From Purshia tridentata (lineage: Eukaryota; Streptophyta; Magnoliopsida; Rosales; Rosaceae), in contig QANT01001474.1 of assembly GCA_003254885.1 (NCBI GenBank), forward strand, positions 1 to 55,074: 55,074 nt of DNA, read 5' to 3'. Below the pieces are notes generated by a model. It searched no databases. It worked only from the letters and a program-made list of their open reading frames with translations, and was not told the DNA's origin. Shown in pieces: positions 20,892 to 32,530 of this stretch. Position numbers and translations under genes: made by a program. Within the stretch, counting starts at the first letter, position 1. Each line of letters starts with the position of its first letter.

Positions 20892-23129
20892 TCACCAATA
20901 ATCTCCACAGGAACAACATCCATCCTTAAAATGATGGAAACGCTTTGCATCCCTAACAACTATCTCCCTATTAACAAGCTTAGATATTAGCTTGGTTGCT
21001 GAATGACAATTTACACATGCTCGAAGATTTTTGGTTATCCTAAGGATAGTTCCCGGAGCAGTACTGATGAGACCATAAGCAATTGCCAGCCTCTCACTAT
21101 GATTACAAAGCGTCTCCTCTGTCTCTTCATAACTCAAGTCATGCAGAACAGATTCTGCATGCGGGACAAATCCAGCATCCTTCAATCTTCTCTCCAGACT
21201 CTCAAGCTCTTCGTAAATTTCCTTGGACCTTGGATGTGACTTGTCTCCCACACAAAATGCCTGAAGCTTCCCATTGATCTCAATCATACTATATCCAAGG
21301 TCCTTAGTAAGTCCTTTCTCCCTCATCAATACTCTTAACTTTGCAACACGATCCCATAAACGAGCTGAAGCATAGAGATTTGAGAGTTGCACATAATGAC
21401 CTGTATTATATGGATCTAACGAGAAAAGCTGTTCTGCAGCATATTCTCCCAAAGTCACTCGGCGATAATTCTTGCATGAACTCAGAAGTGCTCCCCATAC
21501 ACTTACGCCAGGTTCAATTGGCATCTTCAGGATAAAATTGAAAGCTTGATCCAAATGACCTGAACGTCCAAGAAGATCCACCATACAAGCATAGTGTTGG
21601 TTCGAAGGCTCAATCCTGTAGTCTCTCATGCGGTGGAAAAGCTCCCATCCCTCTTCTACAAGGCCTGAATGGTTGCATGCAGTGAGAAGCCCAAGAAAGG
21701 TGACATCATTTGGTAGCATCCCAGCCTGCTCCATGGATTGGTAAAGATCAATGGCTTCTTGTCCTCGACCATGCAATCCATATCCCACAATCATTGCACT
21801 CCACACCACCACATCTTTGTTAGGTGTTCTATCAAAAACCATGCGAGCAAAATCTACACTTCCACATTTTGCATACATATCAATTAAGGCTGTGTTAACA
21901 AAGACATGATTTCTATACTCACTTTTGCTGATATAATCATCCATCCATCTTGCTAATTCAAGGGAACCCACCTGGGCACCCGCTAGAATAGCAGACCTCA
22001 TAGTAATTGAATCTGTTCTAATGTTTTTAGCGATCATCTCACCGAATAGTTCTACAGCTTGCTCAGCATAGCCATTCTTTGCATAACCAGAAATCATAGC
22101 ATTCCACAACATTACATTTGGTGTTTCCATCTGATCAAACAACAATCTGGCAACCATCACCTGCCCACTTTTTGCATACATGGCTGTGAGTGAAATGAGC
22201 AAGTCAGATTCAAATTCAAGACCCATTTTAATTACACAACCATGAACAGATGTCCCCTGTCCCAAGTCCTCTACATCAGTATAAGCTTTGAGAACACTAA
22301 CAAGAACAATCCAATCTGGTTTCACATTCAACTTCCTCATCCAACTAAAAATCCTTAAAGCCTCCAAAGGCTGGCCATTCTGAACATACCCTGAAATAAT
22401 TGAAGTCCACGAAACAATTGTCCTCGTACATAAGCAATCAAACACAGTCCTAGCACGCTCTATTTGACCACATTTGGCATACAACGCCACGAGACCATTT
22501 TGCACAAACACATCTGATTCAAACCCATGTCTAAATACCTGGCCATGAACCCAGCGACCCATTTCAAGTGCCGGCAGGCCACTGCAAGCTTTAAGCACAT
22601 GAGGAAAAGTAAAAGCATCTGGAGAGACACCCATTTCTTGCATACTACAGTACATTATAATAGCATCAGCGAACACATTGTGCCTAGAATATCCCCTAAT
22701 GATTGCATTCCACAAAAACAATTCCGGTTCAGCAAATTGATCGAACACTCGACGGGCATACCAAATATACCCAAGATTTGTGCAGGCATTCACCAATTTG
22801 GTGATTAAAAAGCCACTGTCTTGCAACCCTAACACAAGTAACTGCGCATGAATTTCACCCAGGTGGTTCTTCTGGGTCGAATCATCAATGAGAGACGCGA
22901 AGGTCGAGTCGGGATCGTAGCTGTAGGGGAGGTGTCGGTCGTCGTAGTGGTACGGGTCTAAACGGAGAGGAGATGAACAATAGTGGTTGAGGAAGAAGGT
23001 GCACGAAAAAGAAACGGGAAATCCAAATTCAAATGGTGTTACCGTTTTCGGAGCCGACGTTCGGAATTTGGCGGGAAAGGGAAGCACTGAGACTCTTTTA
23101 ATGAGAGTTAGACCCACACCCACAGCCAT
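20892..23129 (-). CDS. MEF22: PPR-DYW organelle RNA editing factor, MEF22-like
   Basis: Organelle C-to-U RNA editing factor, 745 aa, no intron. The N-terminus (MAVGVGLTLIKRVSVLPFPA) is Arg/Ser-rich and suits mitochondrial import. About a dozen P-L-S type pentatricopeptide repeats follow (for example LFLWNAIIRGYSRHNVFADA, VQNGLVALYAKCGQIERA, LWNAMISGYAKNGYAEQAVE). Then come E/E+ motifs and a full DYW deaminase domain: CNHSERLAIAYGLI with the HSE active-site motif, LRACVNCHSATKLISKLV with CxxCH, and the C-terminal CSCGDYW. Overall it matches Arabidopsis At3g12770 (MEF22) as I remember it, including LLVLGLQ-SGFLITKL, DVVVWSAMIVGYGLHGR and LFSLDPYNTGHYVQLSNLYA. Divergent from the methyltransferase-like gene across 866 bp. 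Confidence 0.92.
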   Translation of the reverse strand: MAVGVGLTLIKRVSVLPFPAKFRTSAPKTVTPFEFGFPVSFSCTFFLNHYCSSPLRLDPYHYDDRHLPYSYDPDSTFASLIDDSTQKNHLGEIHAQLLVLGLQDSGFLITKLVNACTNLGYIWYARRVFDQFAEPELFLWNAIIRGYSRHNVFADAIIMYCSMQEMGVSPDAFTFPHVLKACSGLPALEMGRWVHGQVFRHGFESDVFVQNGLVALYAKCGQIERARTVFDCLCTRTIVSWTSIISGYVQNGQPLEALRIFSWMRKLNVKPDWIVLVSVLKAYTDVEDLGQGTSVHGCVIKMGLEFESDLLISLTAMYAKSGQVMVARLLFDQMETPNVMLWNAMISGYAKNGYAEQAVELFGEMIAKNIRTDSITMRSAILAGAQVGSLELARWMDDYISKSEYRNHVFVNTALIDMYAKCGSVDFARMVFDRTPNKDVVVWSAMIVGYGLHGRGQEAIDLYQSMEQAGMLPNDVTFLGLLTACNHSGLVEEGWELFHRMRDYRIEPSNQHYACMVDLLGRSGHLDQAFNFILKMPIEPGVSVWGALLSSCKNYRRVTLGEYAAEQLFSLDPYNTGHYVQLSNLYASARLWDRVAKLRVLMREKGLTKDLGYSMIEINGKLQAFCVGDKSHPRSKEIYEELESLERRLKDAGFVPHAESVLHDLSYEETEETLCNHSERLAIAYGLISTAPGTILRITKNLRACVNCHSATKLISKLVNREIVVRDAKRFHHFKDGCCSCGDYW

Positions 23130-23995
23130 TGCCGGGACGCTTCAGAAAACTACTCGAAAATAAGGCCAAAAGACACTGTAGTTTGATGCACTTTACACTT
23201 TTTGCTCTCGTAATTTTGTATCCGTCATTTTCATCCTTTTAGCTTCATTTCATTATTATATTTTTGTCTAAACCTTCAACTAATTAAGTTCATTCTAGAC
23301 TTTCTAGTTTACTTTTGTGGTTTTTTTTGAAAGAAATTATAAGGAAAAAACTAATCACAAATTTTAATTATAAAGAAAAAATTAATTGAAACTATAACAA
23401 TATAAATATAAATAAATGAAAATATATGGATAAAAATGTTAATAAAAATTAATATAAATAAACATAATATACTATTTGAACGAAAAAGTGATGACGAAAT
23501 AAAACTATAATAACGAAACCAAACAAAAGAAATTACAAGGAGAAAAAAATACTTGTTGAGACAAATTGTAACGGCTAAAATGTCTTTGGGTCTTCGAATA
23601 ATTATATTGAATCTTGAGGATTTTTCCAACTACCCAAAAAAAAAAAACTTGAGGATTTTCTCAAAAGATAACAAAAATGTATGGAAATAAACATGATTCA
23701 GGACAAAAATAACAAAAATAAAGTATGGGGACAAAAGTGAAAATTGCTATAAATTAAATTATAAGGATAAAAATTTGTCTTGAAATAAGAGAGGAATTTT
23801 GGTCATTACATAAAACCATGAGGGCATTTTAGAAAAAGAATTGCCAAATATGATGAGGATTGAGGCAAGTGGCCAAAAGAGCGACATGTGCTCCGAGTTG
23901 CAGAGCCAATTCTCTACTCAGCACTCGCAGCTCCATCGTCTCCATTGTCAACGACTCGCCTACAAAGCCTGTAATCACAAGCTTTGGTCTCTGTT
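23130..23995. other. Divergent intergenic region, possible small element
   Basis: Shared upstream region of the PPR gene (minus) and the methyltransferase-like gene (plus). Strongly AT-rich. Both edges carry phrases often seen in plant MITE-like repeats (ACTTTTTGCTCTCGTAATTT on the left; GGGGACAAAAGTGAAAATT and TTTTGGTCATTACATAAA on the right), but I could not pair them as terminal inverted repeats. Confidence 0.4.
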
Positions 23996-24682
23996 ATGGA
24001 CAAACACATAGAGATACTCTTGAAAAGGCTCTCATACGTCTCCATAACCATAGCCACCATCACCTTCATCATTCTCTTCCTCCAAACACCAGACACGTGC
24101 GTCTCACGTGACTCGCCGCCAAAACCCCACCTCCGATTCCCCAAATCCACCTGCGACTCCTCGCCTCGCCAGCTCGTCCCTCTGCACAAGAAGAACAAGC
24201 GCCTCTGGTCCACCAAGGCCTGGAAAAGCCAAGTCCGATCCTTCAGCCGCTTCTTCAACGCGTGTTACCTTCTGGGTCACCTCCACAACGCCTCCAAAGT
24301 CCTTTGCGTCTCCGCCGGCGCTGGCCACGAGGTCATGGCCCTCTCCCACTTGGGCGTCGCCGACGTCACCGGCGTCGAGCTCCTCGATTCGCCGCCTCTG
24401 GTGAGCCGGGCTGATCCCCACAACTTGCCCTTTTTCGATGATGTCTTTGATTTGGCCTTCAGTGCTCGTTTGGGTCAGGCCCTGTTTCCATCTCGGTATG
24501 TATCCGAGATGGAGAGGACTGTGAAGCGCGGTGGGGTGTGTGTGGTGGTTGTTGACGAGTGTGGGGAGGAGGAAGTTAAGGAGTTTGTGGCTTTGTTTAG
24601 GAGTTCGTGGTTTGTTGGTGCCCAGAATGTTACATTGACTGGTTTGAGAATGACAAGGATTATTATGAAGCATTTACCTTGA
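23996..24682 (+). CDS. Membrane-anchored SAM-dependent methyltransferase-like protein
   Basis: 228 aa, intronless. Start at MDKHIEILLKRL, the first ATG of the frame. A hydrophobic N-terminal anchor (about residues 11-30, SYVSITIATITFIILFL) is followed by a basic stem and a Rossmann-type methyltransferase core. VLCVSAGAGHEVMALSHLGV is motif I (the family's VLDxGxGxG, here with Ser-Ala), TGVEL holds the acidic residue that normally binds the SAM ribose, and PHNLPFFDDVFDLAFSARLG is the motif II/III region with YVSEMERTVKRGG after it. This is the type II topology seen in Golgi or ER plant proteins annotated as methyltransferase-like. It is short and lacks obvious substrate motifs, so catalytic activity is uncertain. 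The first half is GC-rich compared with its flanks. Confidence 0.75.
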   Translation: MDKHIEILLKRLSYVSITIATITFIILFLQTPDTCVSRDSPPKPHLRFPKSTCDSSPRQLVPLHKKNKRLWSTKAWKSQVRSFSRFFNACYLLGHLHNASKVLCVSAGAGHEVMALSHLGVADVTGVELLDSPPLVSRADPHNLPFFDDVFDLAFSARLGQALFPSRYVSEMERTVKRGGVCVVVVDECGEEEVKEFVALFRSSWFVGAQNVTLTGLRMTRIIMKHLP

Positions 24683-25139
24683 ATTTTTGGTGATTCTTCT
24701 CTTTTGTTTCAGATGCTTATTTGATTTGTTTTTCTTTCTGAATTTTTTTTTGTGTAGAGTAATGGGGATAATGTAAGTTATTTATAATGTGAATTTGGGA
24801 TATAGAAGACTTATTGGTAAGAACATTAATTGATCTAGATTGAGTTTAGAACTGTTGTAAAAGAGTTTGGGTTTGAATGAATGGTTTCAGTTTCTTCTCA
24901 TTTTTCCAGTGTCTTTTTCAGTTTAGCCCTGCGTCTTAGTTTAGTAGGCAGGTTGTAGCAATTTATTTGTCTAGTTGAAATAAAAAGCACCAAGCTTTCC
25001 TCTTACCGGAAAGTGTTAATGATATATACAGTTAAGATATTCTACTTGCTAGAACTAGCTTGGACTTTTCGAAACAGACATTTGTGGCTGAATGTGAATT
25101 AACCTATAAACGTTGATTTAACATCTTCTTTGGTGGGTG

Positions 25140-25435
25140 GATAATGGATGATATTTTACCGGTAAATGTTGAATGATAAGAGAATTAGATGACCATATGA
25201 ATGTTTATGAGGTATGACCCTTTCGTGTTACAAGTTATCATTACCTTGTTTAGGAGGAGAAGCCTATAGGAGAAAAAAAAATTCAGGAATTGTTGAACAC
25301 CTAGATTGTGAAGGAGCAGCTGATTGATAGATATTTTGTCCCTCTAATTCTTACTTTCCCATGCCTTCAATCTGGCTTTAGCGAATTTAGTTGAATGATG
25401 TGCATTTTCTTAGTTACATATCAACACCTGGTTTT
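25140..25435 (+). repeat. Diverged direct repeat, copy 1
   Basis: Matches 25935-26255 in order. Shared landmarks are GGATGATATT, TGTTGAATGATA-GGAATTAGATGA, CCTAGATTGTG (CCCAGATTGTG in copy 2) and TTTTGTCCCTCTAATTCTT. Spacing about 795 bp. Confidence 0.75.
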
Positions 25436-25934
25436 CTCAAGTCGACTTTCTTAATTACAGGTTCTTAAATTCTTTCAGTGATGAAGCATTGGATTTGTGG
25501 ATTTCAGATCTGGACGTAATTTCACAATTTTACATCTAGAACTGAAGTTGATGATTCATAAAAGGGCTTATTGAGATCCGAGCCTCAGACTTCTTCTCCA
25601 TCCGCTTTTATATCAATAGGGAGCTCATCCATCCTTCCTGCCATAAGCTGATGATCTCCTAGCGTGAAAGCCATTGATCGATAGTTATACAAGGGAATCG
25701 GAGATCCATGCCAGAAGTTAGCTTGCAGAATCCTGCTTCTCGAACTTAAATTATGCAGGAACTCATCAAATGAACTACTACAGGAAAGAAGACAAATTTG
25801 GCTGAAGACCTTAGAGGCTGTTACAAGACAACTTGACTGGGAAGTAGCATATCTCCCAAGAAAAGAATTCGGTTTTTTATTCAACTTTTTCCTGTTGTTT
25901 CATACTCACCTCTGCTAGACTACAGTATTGTAAT

Positions 25935-26255
25935 GGCTGGATGATATTCACAGCTTATGTTGAATGATAGGGGAATTAGATGACAGTACGAATGTGTATA
26001 AGGTGCAGCAGCCCTGCCCTTTTGAGTTACTAGGTTTTTTAACCTTGTTGAGGAGTGGAAAGAGGAAAGAAAAATCAAGAATAGTGGAATACCCAGATTG
26101 TGTAGGACTGTAGAAGCAAATGATTGACAGATATTTCTCTTTTGTCCCTCTAATTCTTGCTTTCCTAAGCCTTCATTATGGCTTTGGTTAATTTGGCTGA
26201 ATGATTGTGCAGAATTTGTGCTTTAAACAGATATCAATTTGTGTTTTGTTCCTGT
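25935..26255 (+). repeat. Diverged direct repeat, copy 2
   Basis: Second copy of the repeat at 25140-25435, same orientation, with several short indels. No coding capacity in either copy. Confidence 0.75.
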
Positions 26256-26680
26256 CATCCATGAATTCCTAGTAGCATTCATCTAACACGAAACCTGCAC
26301 CAAAACACAGTTACACGAGGCTGAAAACTATTTGAGAGTTTGAGAGTTCAATAGTGCCCTTGTAGCAACTTACAGTTTTCAACTATTCATTGAATCACTG
26401 ATTTCTTGAGCCTATACAATGAGCCTACACTTCTCTGTTACATCTTGGCAATACCTTGTTGAAATGCATCAAAAGAAATTTGCTATGCTATATGCTAAAC
26501 AGAGAACCATTTTGGGTTGCAAACACCATATGCACCAATATTTCCAAAACAACAAATCTACCTAGTTATTTTCAGTATTTCCATACTCTGGATCTAGAAG
26601 TACTCCACATGCAAGGTTATGTGAATTGGGAGAGGGAGAAGAGATACTGATATTGTTACCAGCATCCACATGAAGCCACC

Positions 26681-27748
26681 TTATCTTGCTGTGCTAGGCA
26701 GATCGTCCAACTGGAGAGCTCTGGAGATGCCATGGACAATGAACTTCTTGGAAGAAAAGATATCAGGCGCCACAATTTGTACTCCATTGATGACCAATCC
26801 TGACATGAAATTCGTAGCCCCAGTAACCTCGAGAGCTTGATCACGAACCAGGGTCCTGAGCAATGTTCTGGCAGGCAACGATGTAAGCTCTCTGCTTGTA
26901 AACCTCTGAGGCAGTATGTGAAACCTCACAATCTTCTCAAGCAAAGGTGAAGGTGCTGATACAAACTCCAAGCTTGGTGGAACAAAGACTGTTACAGAAT
27001 TCAAAACCCCGTGATCTTCAAGAATCCTTTCAAGAACAGAGTGCAGCCCAAGCGCAAACGAAACGAACCCATTTGAGCTGAGCAATCGGACAATCCGGGA
27101 CCATTCAACCATGTTCTTGGAGTCGGGAGCATCAGAAACCATGCTAGAATTAGAGTCACATGTTGGTGTTTGGATAATATCCCAACCCTGATAAACATTC
27201 CTCGGATCCAAGGCAGAGAATGGGGCAAGAACCCCATGAACCGAAATGGACCCTTCAAGAAACAGATTGGGGTGTGACACCAATACATGATTGATCTGAA
27301 CCAATCTTTCTTTCTCATCAACTTTTGTTATTGCAATGTTCTTTTTGCGATAAAGGGTCGGCAAGCAGCTACCTTGGGGTTTCTTCAGAAGGTCTTCCAT
27401 GGAAAGCTTGAGAGGGGAGGTGTGGTATTGAAGGAGGCTTTTCAAGAGGCGTGGAGGGAGAGAAGCGTTGGAGATGGCAGAGTCTTTGACAGCGAAGATG
27501 GTTGAGTTTTCAGAGTAGAGGAAGAGTTCGGGTGAGACTTGGAGGAGGGTGGCCACGATGTTGAACCCAGCTCTTCTCAGAGTTCTTGAAGCGCTGAGTG
27601 AGGTGACGTGGTTGATGGGTTTGGTTGGAGAGATGTCGTTATTGGGGTTCGAACGCATTGTCATGGAGATTGCTACAAAGGCCAAGATTACAGACATGGT
27701 GAAGTAGGCTGCTGCGTGCCAACGGGTACAGCAAGAAGAAGAAGCCAT
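26681..27748 (-). CDS. Fasciclin-like arabinogalactan protein (FLA20/21 type)
   Basis: Cell-wall or membrane adhesion protein, 355 aa, single exon. An N-terminal hydrophobic segment (about 11-30, WHAAAYFTMSVILAFVAISM) serves as signal peptide or anchor. Two fasciclin (FAS1) domains follow: about 55-190 (AGFNIVATLLQVSPELFLY, STIFAVKDSAI, LLKSLLQYHTSP) and about 215-345 (IVRLLSSNGFVSFALGLHSV, VTVFVPPSLEF, KIVRFHILPQRFTSREL, TLLRTLVR, GVQIVAPDIF). The tail is short (QLDDLPSTAR), with no hydrophobic GPI signal and no long Pro/Ala/Ser AGP region. That fits the FLA19-21 subgroup rather than classical FLAs. Which FLA number it corresponds to cannot be settled by eye. Confidence 0.88.
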   Translation of the reverse strand: MASSSCCTRWHAAAYFTMSVILAFVAISMTMRSNPNNDISPTKPINHVTSLSASRTLRRAGFNIVATLLQVSPELFLYSENSTIFAVKDSAISNASLPPRLLKSLLQYHTSPLKLSMEDLLKKPQGSCLPTLYRKKNIAITKVDEKERLVQINHVLVSHPNLFLEGSISVHGVLAPFSALDPRNVYQGWDIIQTPTCDSNSSMVSDAPDSKNMVEWSRIVRLLSSNGFVSFALGLHSVLERILEDHGVLNSVTVFVPPSLEFVSAPSPLLEKIVRFHILPQRFTSRELTSLPARTLLRTLVRDQALEVTGATNFMSGLVINGVQIVAPDIFSSKKFIVHGISRALQLDDLPSTAR

Positions 27749-29821
27749 TAGTGTTCAAGTCGAGGTAATGGTTCTTGTTGATTTCGGGAGGGAAAAACAG
27801 AGAATAGTGGCAGTTACTGAATGAAACTGAATGGCAAAGACACCAAGTAGCTTGTTTTCTGGGTCGGCTTGGGCTTCTCTCATGGGCCATAATTCCAGAT
27901 TGGGCCTTATTTGGAGAATGGACAATTCAAAATATTCAAGTTGAAAAACACAATTAGAATAATATTTAAGTTTTTATATAAGATAATAATGAACAACAAC
28001 AGTTACAAACTTACAAGTATTACAACACCAATTAATAAATACATAAATAGCTAGAAATTGATTACGATGGCTTCATTCATTGTATTTCAATACCATATTA
28101 TTACTCAACCTTTTTCATTGAATTTTCTATATTCCAAATCTTTCTAACTTTTTCTCATTAAGCATTGGATTTGTCATAATTTATGTACCAGATGCCAGCA
28201 GGTTGCGAACTAACAACTATCTTTCCCTTTTAGAATAGCATTTATTAGTTTTTTTTTTCATCAAACCAGCACTCTTCTTCTTAGAGTAAGGACCTGTTGG
28301 TTATAGGTCTTTCTCTGAGCTAACAAACGGTGAACTGGTGAAGCTTGAGCCCACCTAAACTTCAATTTGGTCCGCCATAGATATGAAGAATTATAAATGA
28401 GAACAAAGTTGTGACAATGACATCTAAGCATTTTGAAGACACATATTAATGTAAGGTATGAGTCTTTGACACTCCCTCTAGAACCACGATTATAATAAAA
28501 TTTGGCAGTCAAGATTGTGCTGCTTTTGGTTCACAGGAGTTGGACTTTGACCAGAAATTAACCTTGATCTGTTTGCTAGCAGTCCAATCAGAACTATTTG
28601 GGGTGTTTTGATAATGAAGGTCAAACCCCGGAAGATTTGTGAACTCTAAAAGGGTTGTGAGAGAGCAGTCACAAAGGCGCTATAGTCATAGTTATTGATC
28701 TTTTGCTGAATGGTCAATCTCTATATTCAGTTTACCATGTCCAAATAAAAACTCAACTTTTCATTTGAGAAATTGTTATTTAAGGTAGAGCCGTAGAGGA
28801 CATGTTATTACTAAATAATCTTATTTTATAACCCTGTTATTAAAATTGTTTGAGGAAAATAAATATATACATTTTTCTTGTATCGTGATTGACGGACAAC
28901 AACAGAGATATAGAAACACTGAAACAGACATTAGACTCTGACTAAAAAAAGCAGGAATGTAAGTACCCAAAGAAAGATTTGGGTCTGGTCCGTCCGTCAC
29001 ATGTGGAAACATGAAAGATTTTTCTTCTTCAGTTGCGATTGACTCCTTTTTCGAACTCAATTCAGGTGTCATGCAAATATAATATAATATATTCTACCTG
29101 ATTCCGCGTTCATTAATTTATAATATATATATGATATAATATAATCATATAACTACCATGGAAGACTCCAGCAGAAAATAAATAAAAGCACCAATTCATT
29201 TAAATAAAAAGAGGGAGAGATAGAAACCAAAGTTTTATTGTATAAAAACGTAGAATTTAGGTGCAGGCCCAGCATGCATCTTAAATTTCAAAGGCATGAT
29301 TTTGGCACTCATCGCAAGAGAGAAGGCGGTTGCAGCATCACAGAGGCACCGACCTAAGTAACAAAATTATGTGCTTTGCTATTCCCACTTTCTTGGGGGA
29401 CTAAAATTCTGCAAAAAATCTACTTTTTCCCTTTCTTTTGGAATCCATCATCTACTTTGTTGAGAAACTTGAGGAGTACGTTCGAAGATTAACATAACAT
29501 AGATCTTTTTGCAGATCAAGTGATTTAAAATAGAGATTGATGTTCTCTTTTGTTTTTCTTTTTCTTTTTCTTTGAGGCCATGAAAGAAGACATTTGGTTA
29601 AGAGAAAGAAAAAGAAAGAAGAAGGACTGAGAAGCAATTAGAAATCGGAGCACTGAAATGCACAAAACAGAGCATATAGTAGTTCATAGAGATCTGGATC
29701 TAATATTCACATTCAGAAAATAAATAAAAAGATTGATTATAACAATGAATATTCTCTGATATATGATGTATCTGTATGGATCAAAATCAGTCCTTTACAC
29801 TAATTCCTGAGATGAAAGAGC
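27749..29821. other. Intergenic stretch
   Basis: From the 5' side of the FLA gene to the 3' end of the small membrane-protein gene; both are on the minus strand. AT-rich. No gene, RNA gene or element recognised. The part nearest 29821 is presumably the 3' UTR of the next gene. Confidence 0.55.
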
Positions 29822-30133
29822 TCAACGAACAGCGTTCCTTCTTCTGGTGACCCGGATGTAGCAGAAAACAGCTGCAAAAATGGTAGTGACGAGGCCACCA
29901 ATAATGACACCTCCACCAGCTACAGACTTATCAGAGTGATGCTTTGCCATCCGTCTGGCCAGTGCTGGAGCTTCAGATGGCTCTGCTGCTTCTTGGGCAA
30001 AACCCAAGTCCTCATTTTGGAGCTTGACAATCTCCAATGGGTTCACTCCTGGCCCCTCAGATTCCTCATCAGCCATTGCATGGACCACCACGAACCCAGC
30101 AAGAAGCAACCAAATTACACCAAGTCTGGCCAT
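29822..30133 (-). CDS. Small single-pass membrane protein with signal peptide
   Basis: 103 aa, function unknown. A clean signal peptide (MARLGVIWLLLAGFVVVHA) is followed by an acidic lumenal or extracellular stretch (DEESEGPG ... EAAEPSEAPALARRMAKHH), a Gly-rich transmembrane helix at about 72-92 (GGGVIIGGLVTTIFAAVFCY), and a basic cytosolic tail (RVTRRRNAVR). The positive-inside rule gives type I topology. I have the impression of short, uncharacterised plant relatives with the same AGGGVIIGG helix, but no function can be given. A TATA box (TATAAAA on the minus strand, 30207-30213) sits about 75 bp before the ATG, which supports this start and the reality of the gene. Confidence 0.8.
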   Translation of the reverse strand: MARLGVIWLLLAGFVVVHAMADEESEGPGVNPLEIVKLQNEDLGFAQEAAEPSEAPALARRMAKHHSDKSVAGGGVIIGGLVTTIFAAVFCYIRVTRRRNAVR

Positions 30134-30206
30134 GCTGCTATTGTCAAGTGACTGATTCCTGGGTTAGTATTCTTTGCTTGCGTTTGGGGAGGGTGGTGTT
30201 GGGGGG

Positions 30207-30213
30207 TTTTATA
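30207..30213 (-). promoter_or_regulatory. TATA box of the small membrane-protein gene
   Basis: Minus-strand TATAAAA in the context CTCTATAAAACCCC, 74-80 bp upstream of the start codon at 30133, a usual plant TATA distance allowing a short leader. Confidence 0.6.
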
Positions 30214-32530
30214 GAGAGATATGGATGGCTGAGATTTGTTGGGACGCGTGGTGTGGAGAGTGGGCCCCACGTGGTGATAAAGTAAGTTAATAATGCCAAT
30301 GGGGGGTGTGTGTGTAGTGTGGGTGGGATCTGAGAAACCTTTCATGCGATACGCGGAAGAAATAAAGATTCTGTCCAAGTCCAACCTAGGCACTAGGCAG
30401 GTCAAACAAGGCTTAGACAACAAGAAAACCATCTGTTCACCCACAAAACGACGTCGCATTACAACTGGATTCTGTCTGCACTGCACTACTGCAGGGTTTG
30501 TTACTTTCTTTGTTTGGGATTAGAAAGTGGTTAGCTTTTGTTATTGTTATTTGGCTGTTTAATTACTTTGGGTTTGGGATTAATTGGACACAGCTAGCGT
30601 CACAGCTGGAAAATGGCAGGTGCAGAACCAGTTGGGCTTTTCTTCTTCACCTACGTAAATTAGCTTTTCTTTTTCTTTTTCTTTTTTCATGCTTCCTTTT
30701 CCTTCCTTAACACTCGTCATGTGACTTGGTTAGGTGGAAGTGATGAATGCACTGGTCAATTACTATAATTAGAAAGCTAAAGGACAAACAATGGTGAATC
30801 AATGCAATAATGCCTTTTTGCATTCAGCATTGAGTCCCTTAAACTACCATATATAGTTTGAGTGAAACATATGGTTTTAAATTGGAAGTCGAGCAACAAT
30901 TACTTTTAAACTACTATATATTGCTTAATTGCTTTCACTGCAGCTTTCACATACGAAGTAAGTAGTATATATGGCACATATGAAAGGTCGGTTTGTAATG
31001 AAATTCATTCATTTTTTTAATTATTATGTTGGCCATAGAATATAGTAGAATAGGTAATGGGTGCGAAAGACGATGTTGAATAAGTAGAAGTAGGTGAAAA
31101 TTAAAATTTTCTAAAGCTGGATATTGACTTTCATACTTGAGTTTGAGCAAAGGTGGGTAGCAGATGCTAGCTAATTATAATTTATATGCTGCGCAATGCG
31201 CATTGCTTGATTAATTTACCAAATAAATTTCTCGTGGTAAATGCATGCAACCGACCCAACTGTGAACACAGTGAACTGTGAGCTTTCCACCAAAGAACCA
31301 ACGAACTTAAAGAGCTCAAGATCCAAAGATTCCTCACAGACTTTTTAACAGTACTTCTCGAATCCCACCATGATAGGATTTGTAACTCATAATTCCTTCA
31401 AAAATCAACTATGTACCCCTTTTATTACCAGTACATCCAAGTCGATCTTGTCTTCTATTTGGTACACCACAACAGCCATATGAGTTAAAAAAAAATCAAC
31501 AAAGGCCTGCTTGACCAGAAACGAGGACCAAAACAACTTGTGAAATGTCAAGTATGATTCTATAGGTTTAGCATACCTGTGGCCTGCGTTTTTCAGTTGG
31601 GCGATGCTTATCGTGCCCTTAAATTCTGAATCCCATGTTGCCTGGCATCATGGATGCAACAATTTGTCGGCAGATATATATCTTGTCCTTAATGGCCTAA
31701 TATCAAGGAGAGTTGGATGTGGAGCCAAGGGGCATTACTAAGTAGTGTAGGTATCAAAATATTGTCAATGGTGGTTGACGAATGACGATGACTGCCCAAT
31801 TGCTTATTCAGCCATATAAAATATGCTCTCGTAAAACTCAGTGCATGACTGAGAGCTTCAAGGTTTTTTCAACTATTTTGTTCAACAACATTAGGGTCTC
31901 TGTAGTGATGTATGACCATGGATAATGTCATCTTAATAAATTGTGTTTTTGCCGGTGAAACATAAGAGGGACAAGTCCTTTCCTTGGGTAATTGGACCCC
32001 TGCAAAGCTGAGGGACTGCAACAAGATTGTCCACCATACGACTACAAAACTGAGCGAAGTGGTGGTTATAGCGTTTTGAGATTCTTCAATGTATGATGAA
32101 ACATATCTTCACATTGTGTCATGTGTCATAAAGAAAATTTATAATTTTAAATAAATAAAACACATTGCGTGATAATATTTAGTGGTCGTACCATACATGA
32201 CATAAACTACATATTCAAATTCAAGACTTTTTCCATGGGTTATATGTTGGGAGCAATTAGTTATCCTATGATATCGTATAGTCACTAATATGTCAAAAAT
32301 AGGCAAACAATTGAAGAATTCATCATCCAACCCAAATGCGCTTTAAGAAAAAAATGCTAATCTCCAAATTTCAGTAATCAATATTCCTGCCATCATCCAA
32401 TTGAAATTTCGAAATTCTCCACCATATATAGCTCATCAGCCACGTACATAAACCAAAGCCTCCACCATCACCCAAGTATATATACTAAAAATGTACATCA
32501 TTATGCCCAACAAGGCCAAGAACTGATTTG
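30214..32530. other. Intergenic stretch
   Basis: No gene recognised between the small membrane-protein promoter and the 3' end of the DREB2-type gene. It contains a perfect 14-bp palindrome GCAATGCGCATTGC at 31193-31206 and otherwise plain AT-rich spacer. Confidence 0.55.

Larger units (their letters stand above)
24683..26680. other. Intergenic stretch with a diverged direct repeat
   Basis: No gene accepted. The stretch contains a direct repeat (about 25140-25435 and 25935-26255) flanking a minus-strand reading frame (25884-25585) that has no ATG at its start and resembles nothing I recognise. Confidence 0.5.

Noticed and set aside
23351..23629. Minus-strand Ile/Phe-rich frame of 92 codons
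   Set aside because: Composition is that of translated AT-rich spacer; no signal or family features.
25585..25884. Minus-strand frame of about 99 codons
   Set aside because: No ATG at its start (opens with TTG), no recognisable domain, and lies between diverged non-coding repeats.
31193..31206. Perfect palindrome GCAATGCGCATTGC
   Set aside because: A single short palindrome in 55 kb has no supporting context; kept only as a note in the spacer entry.
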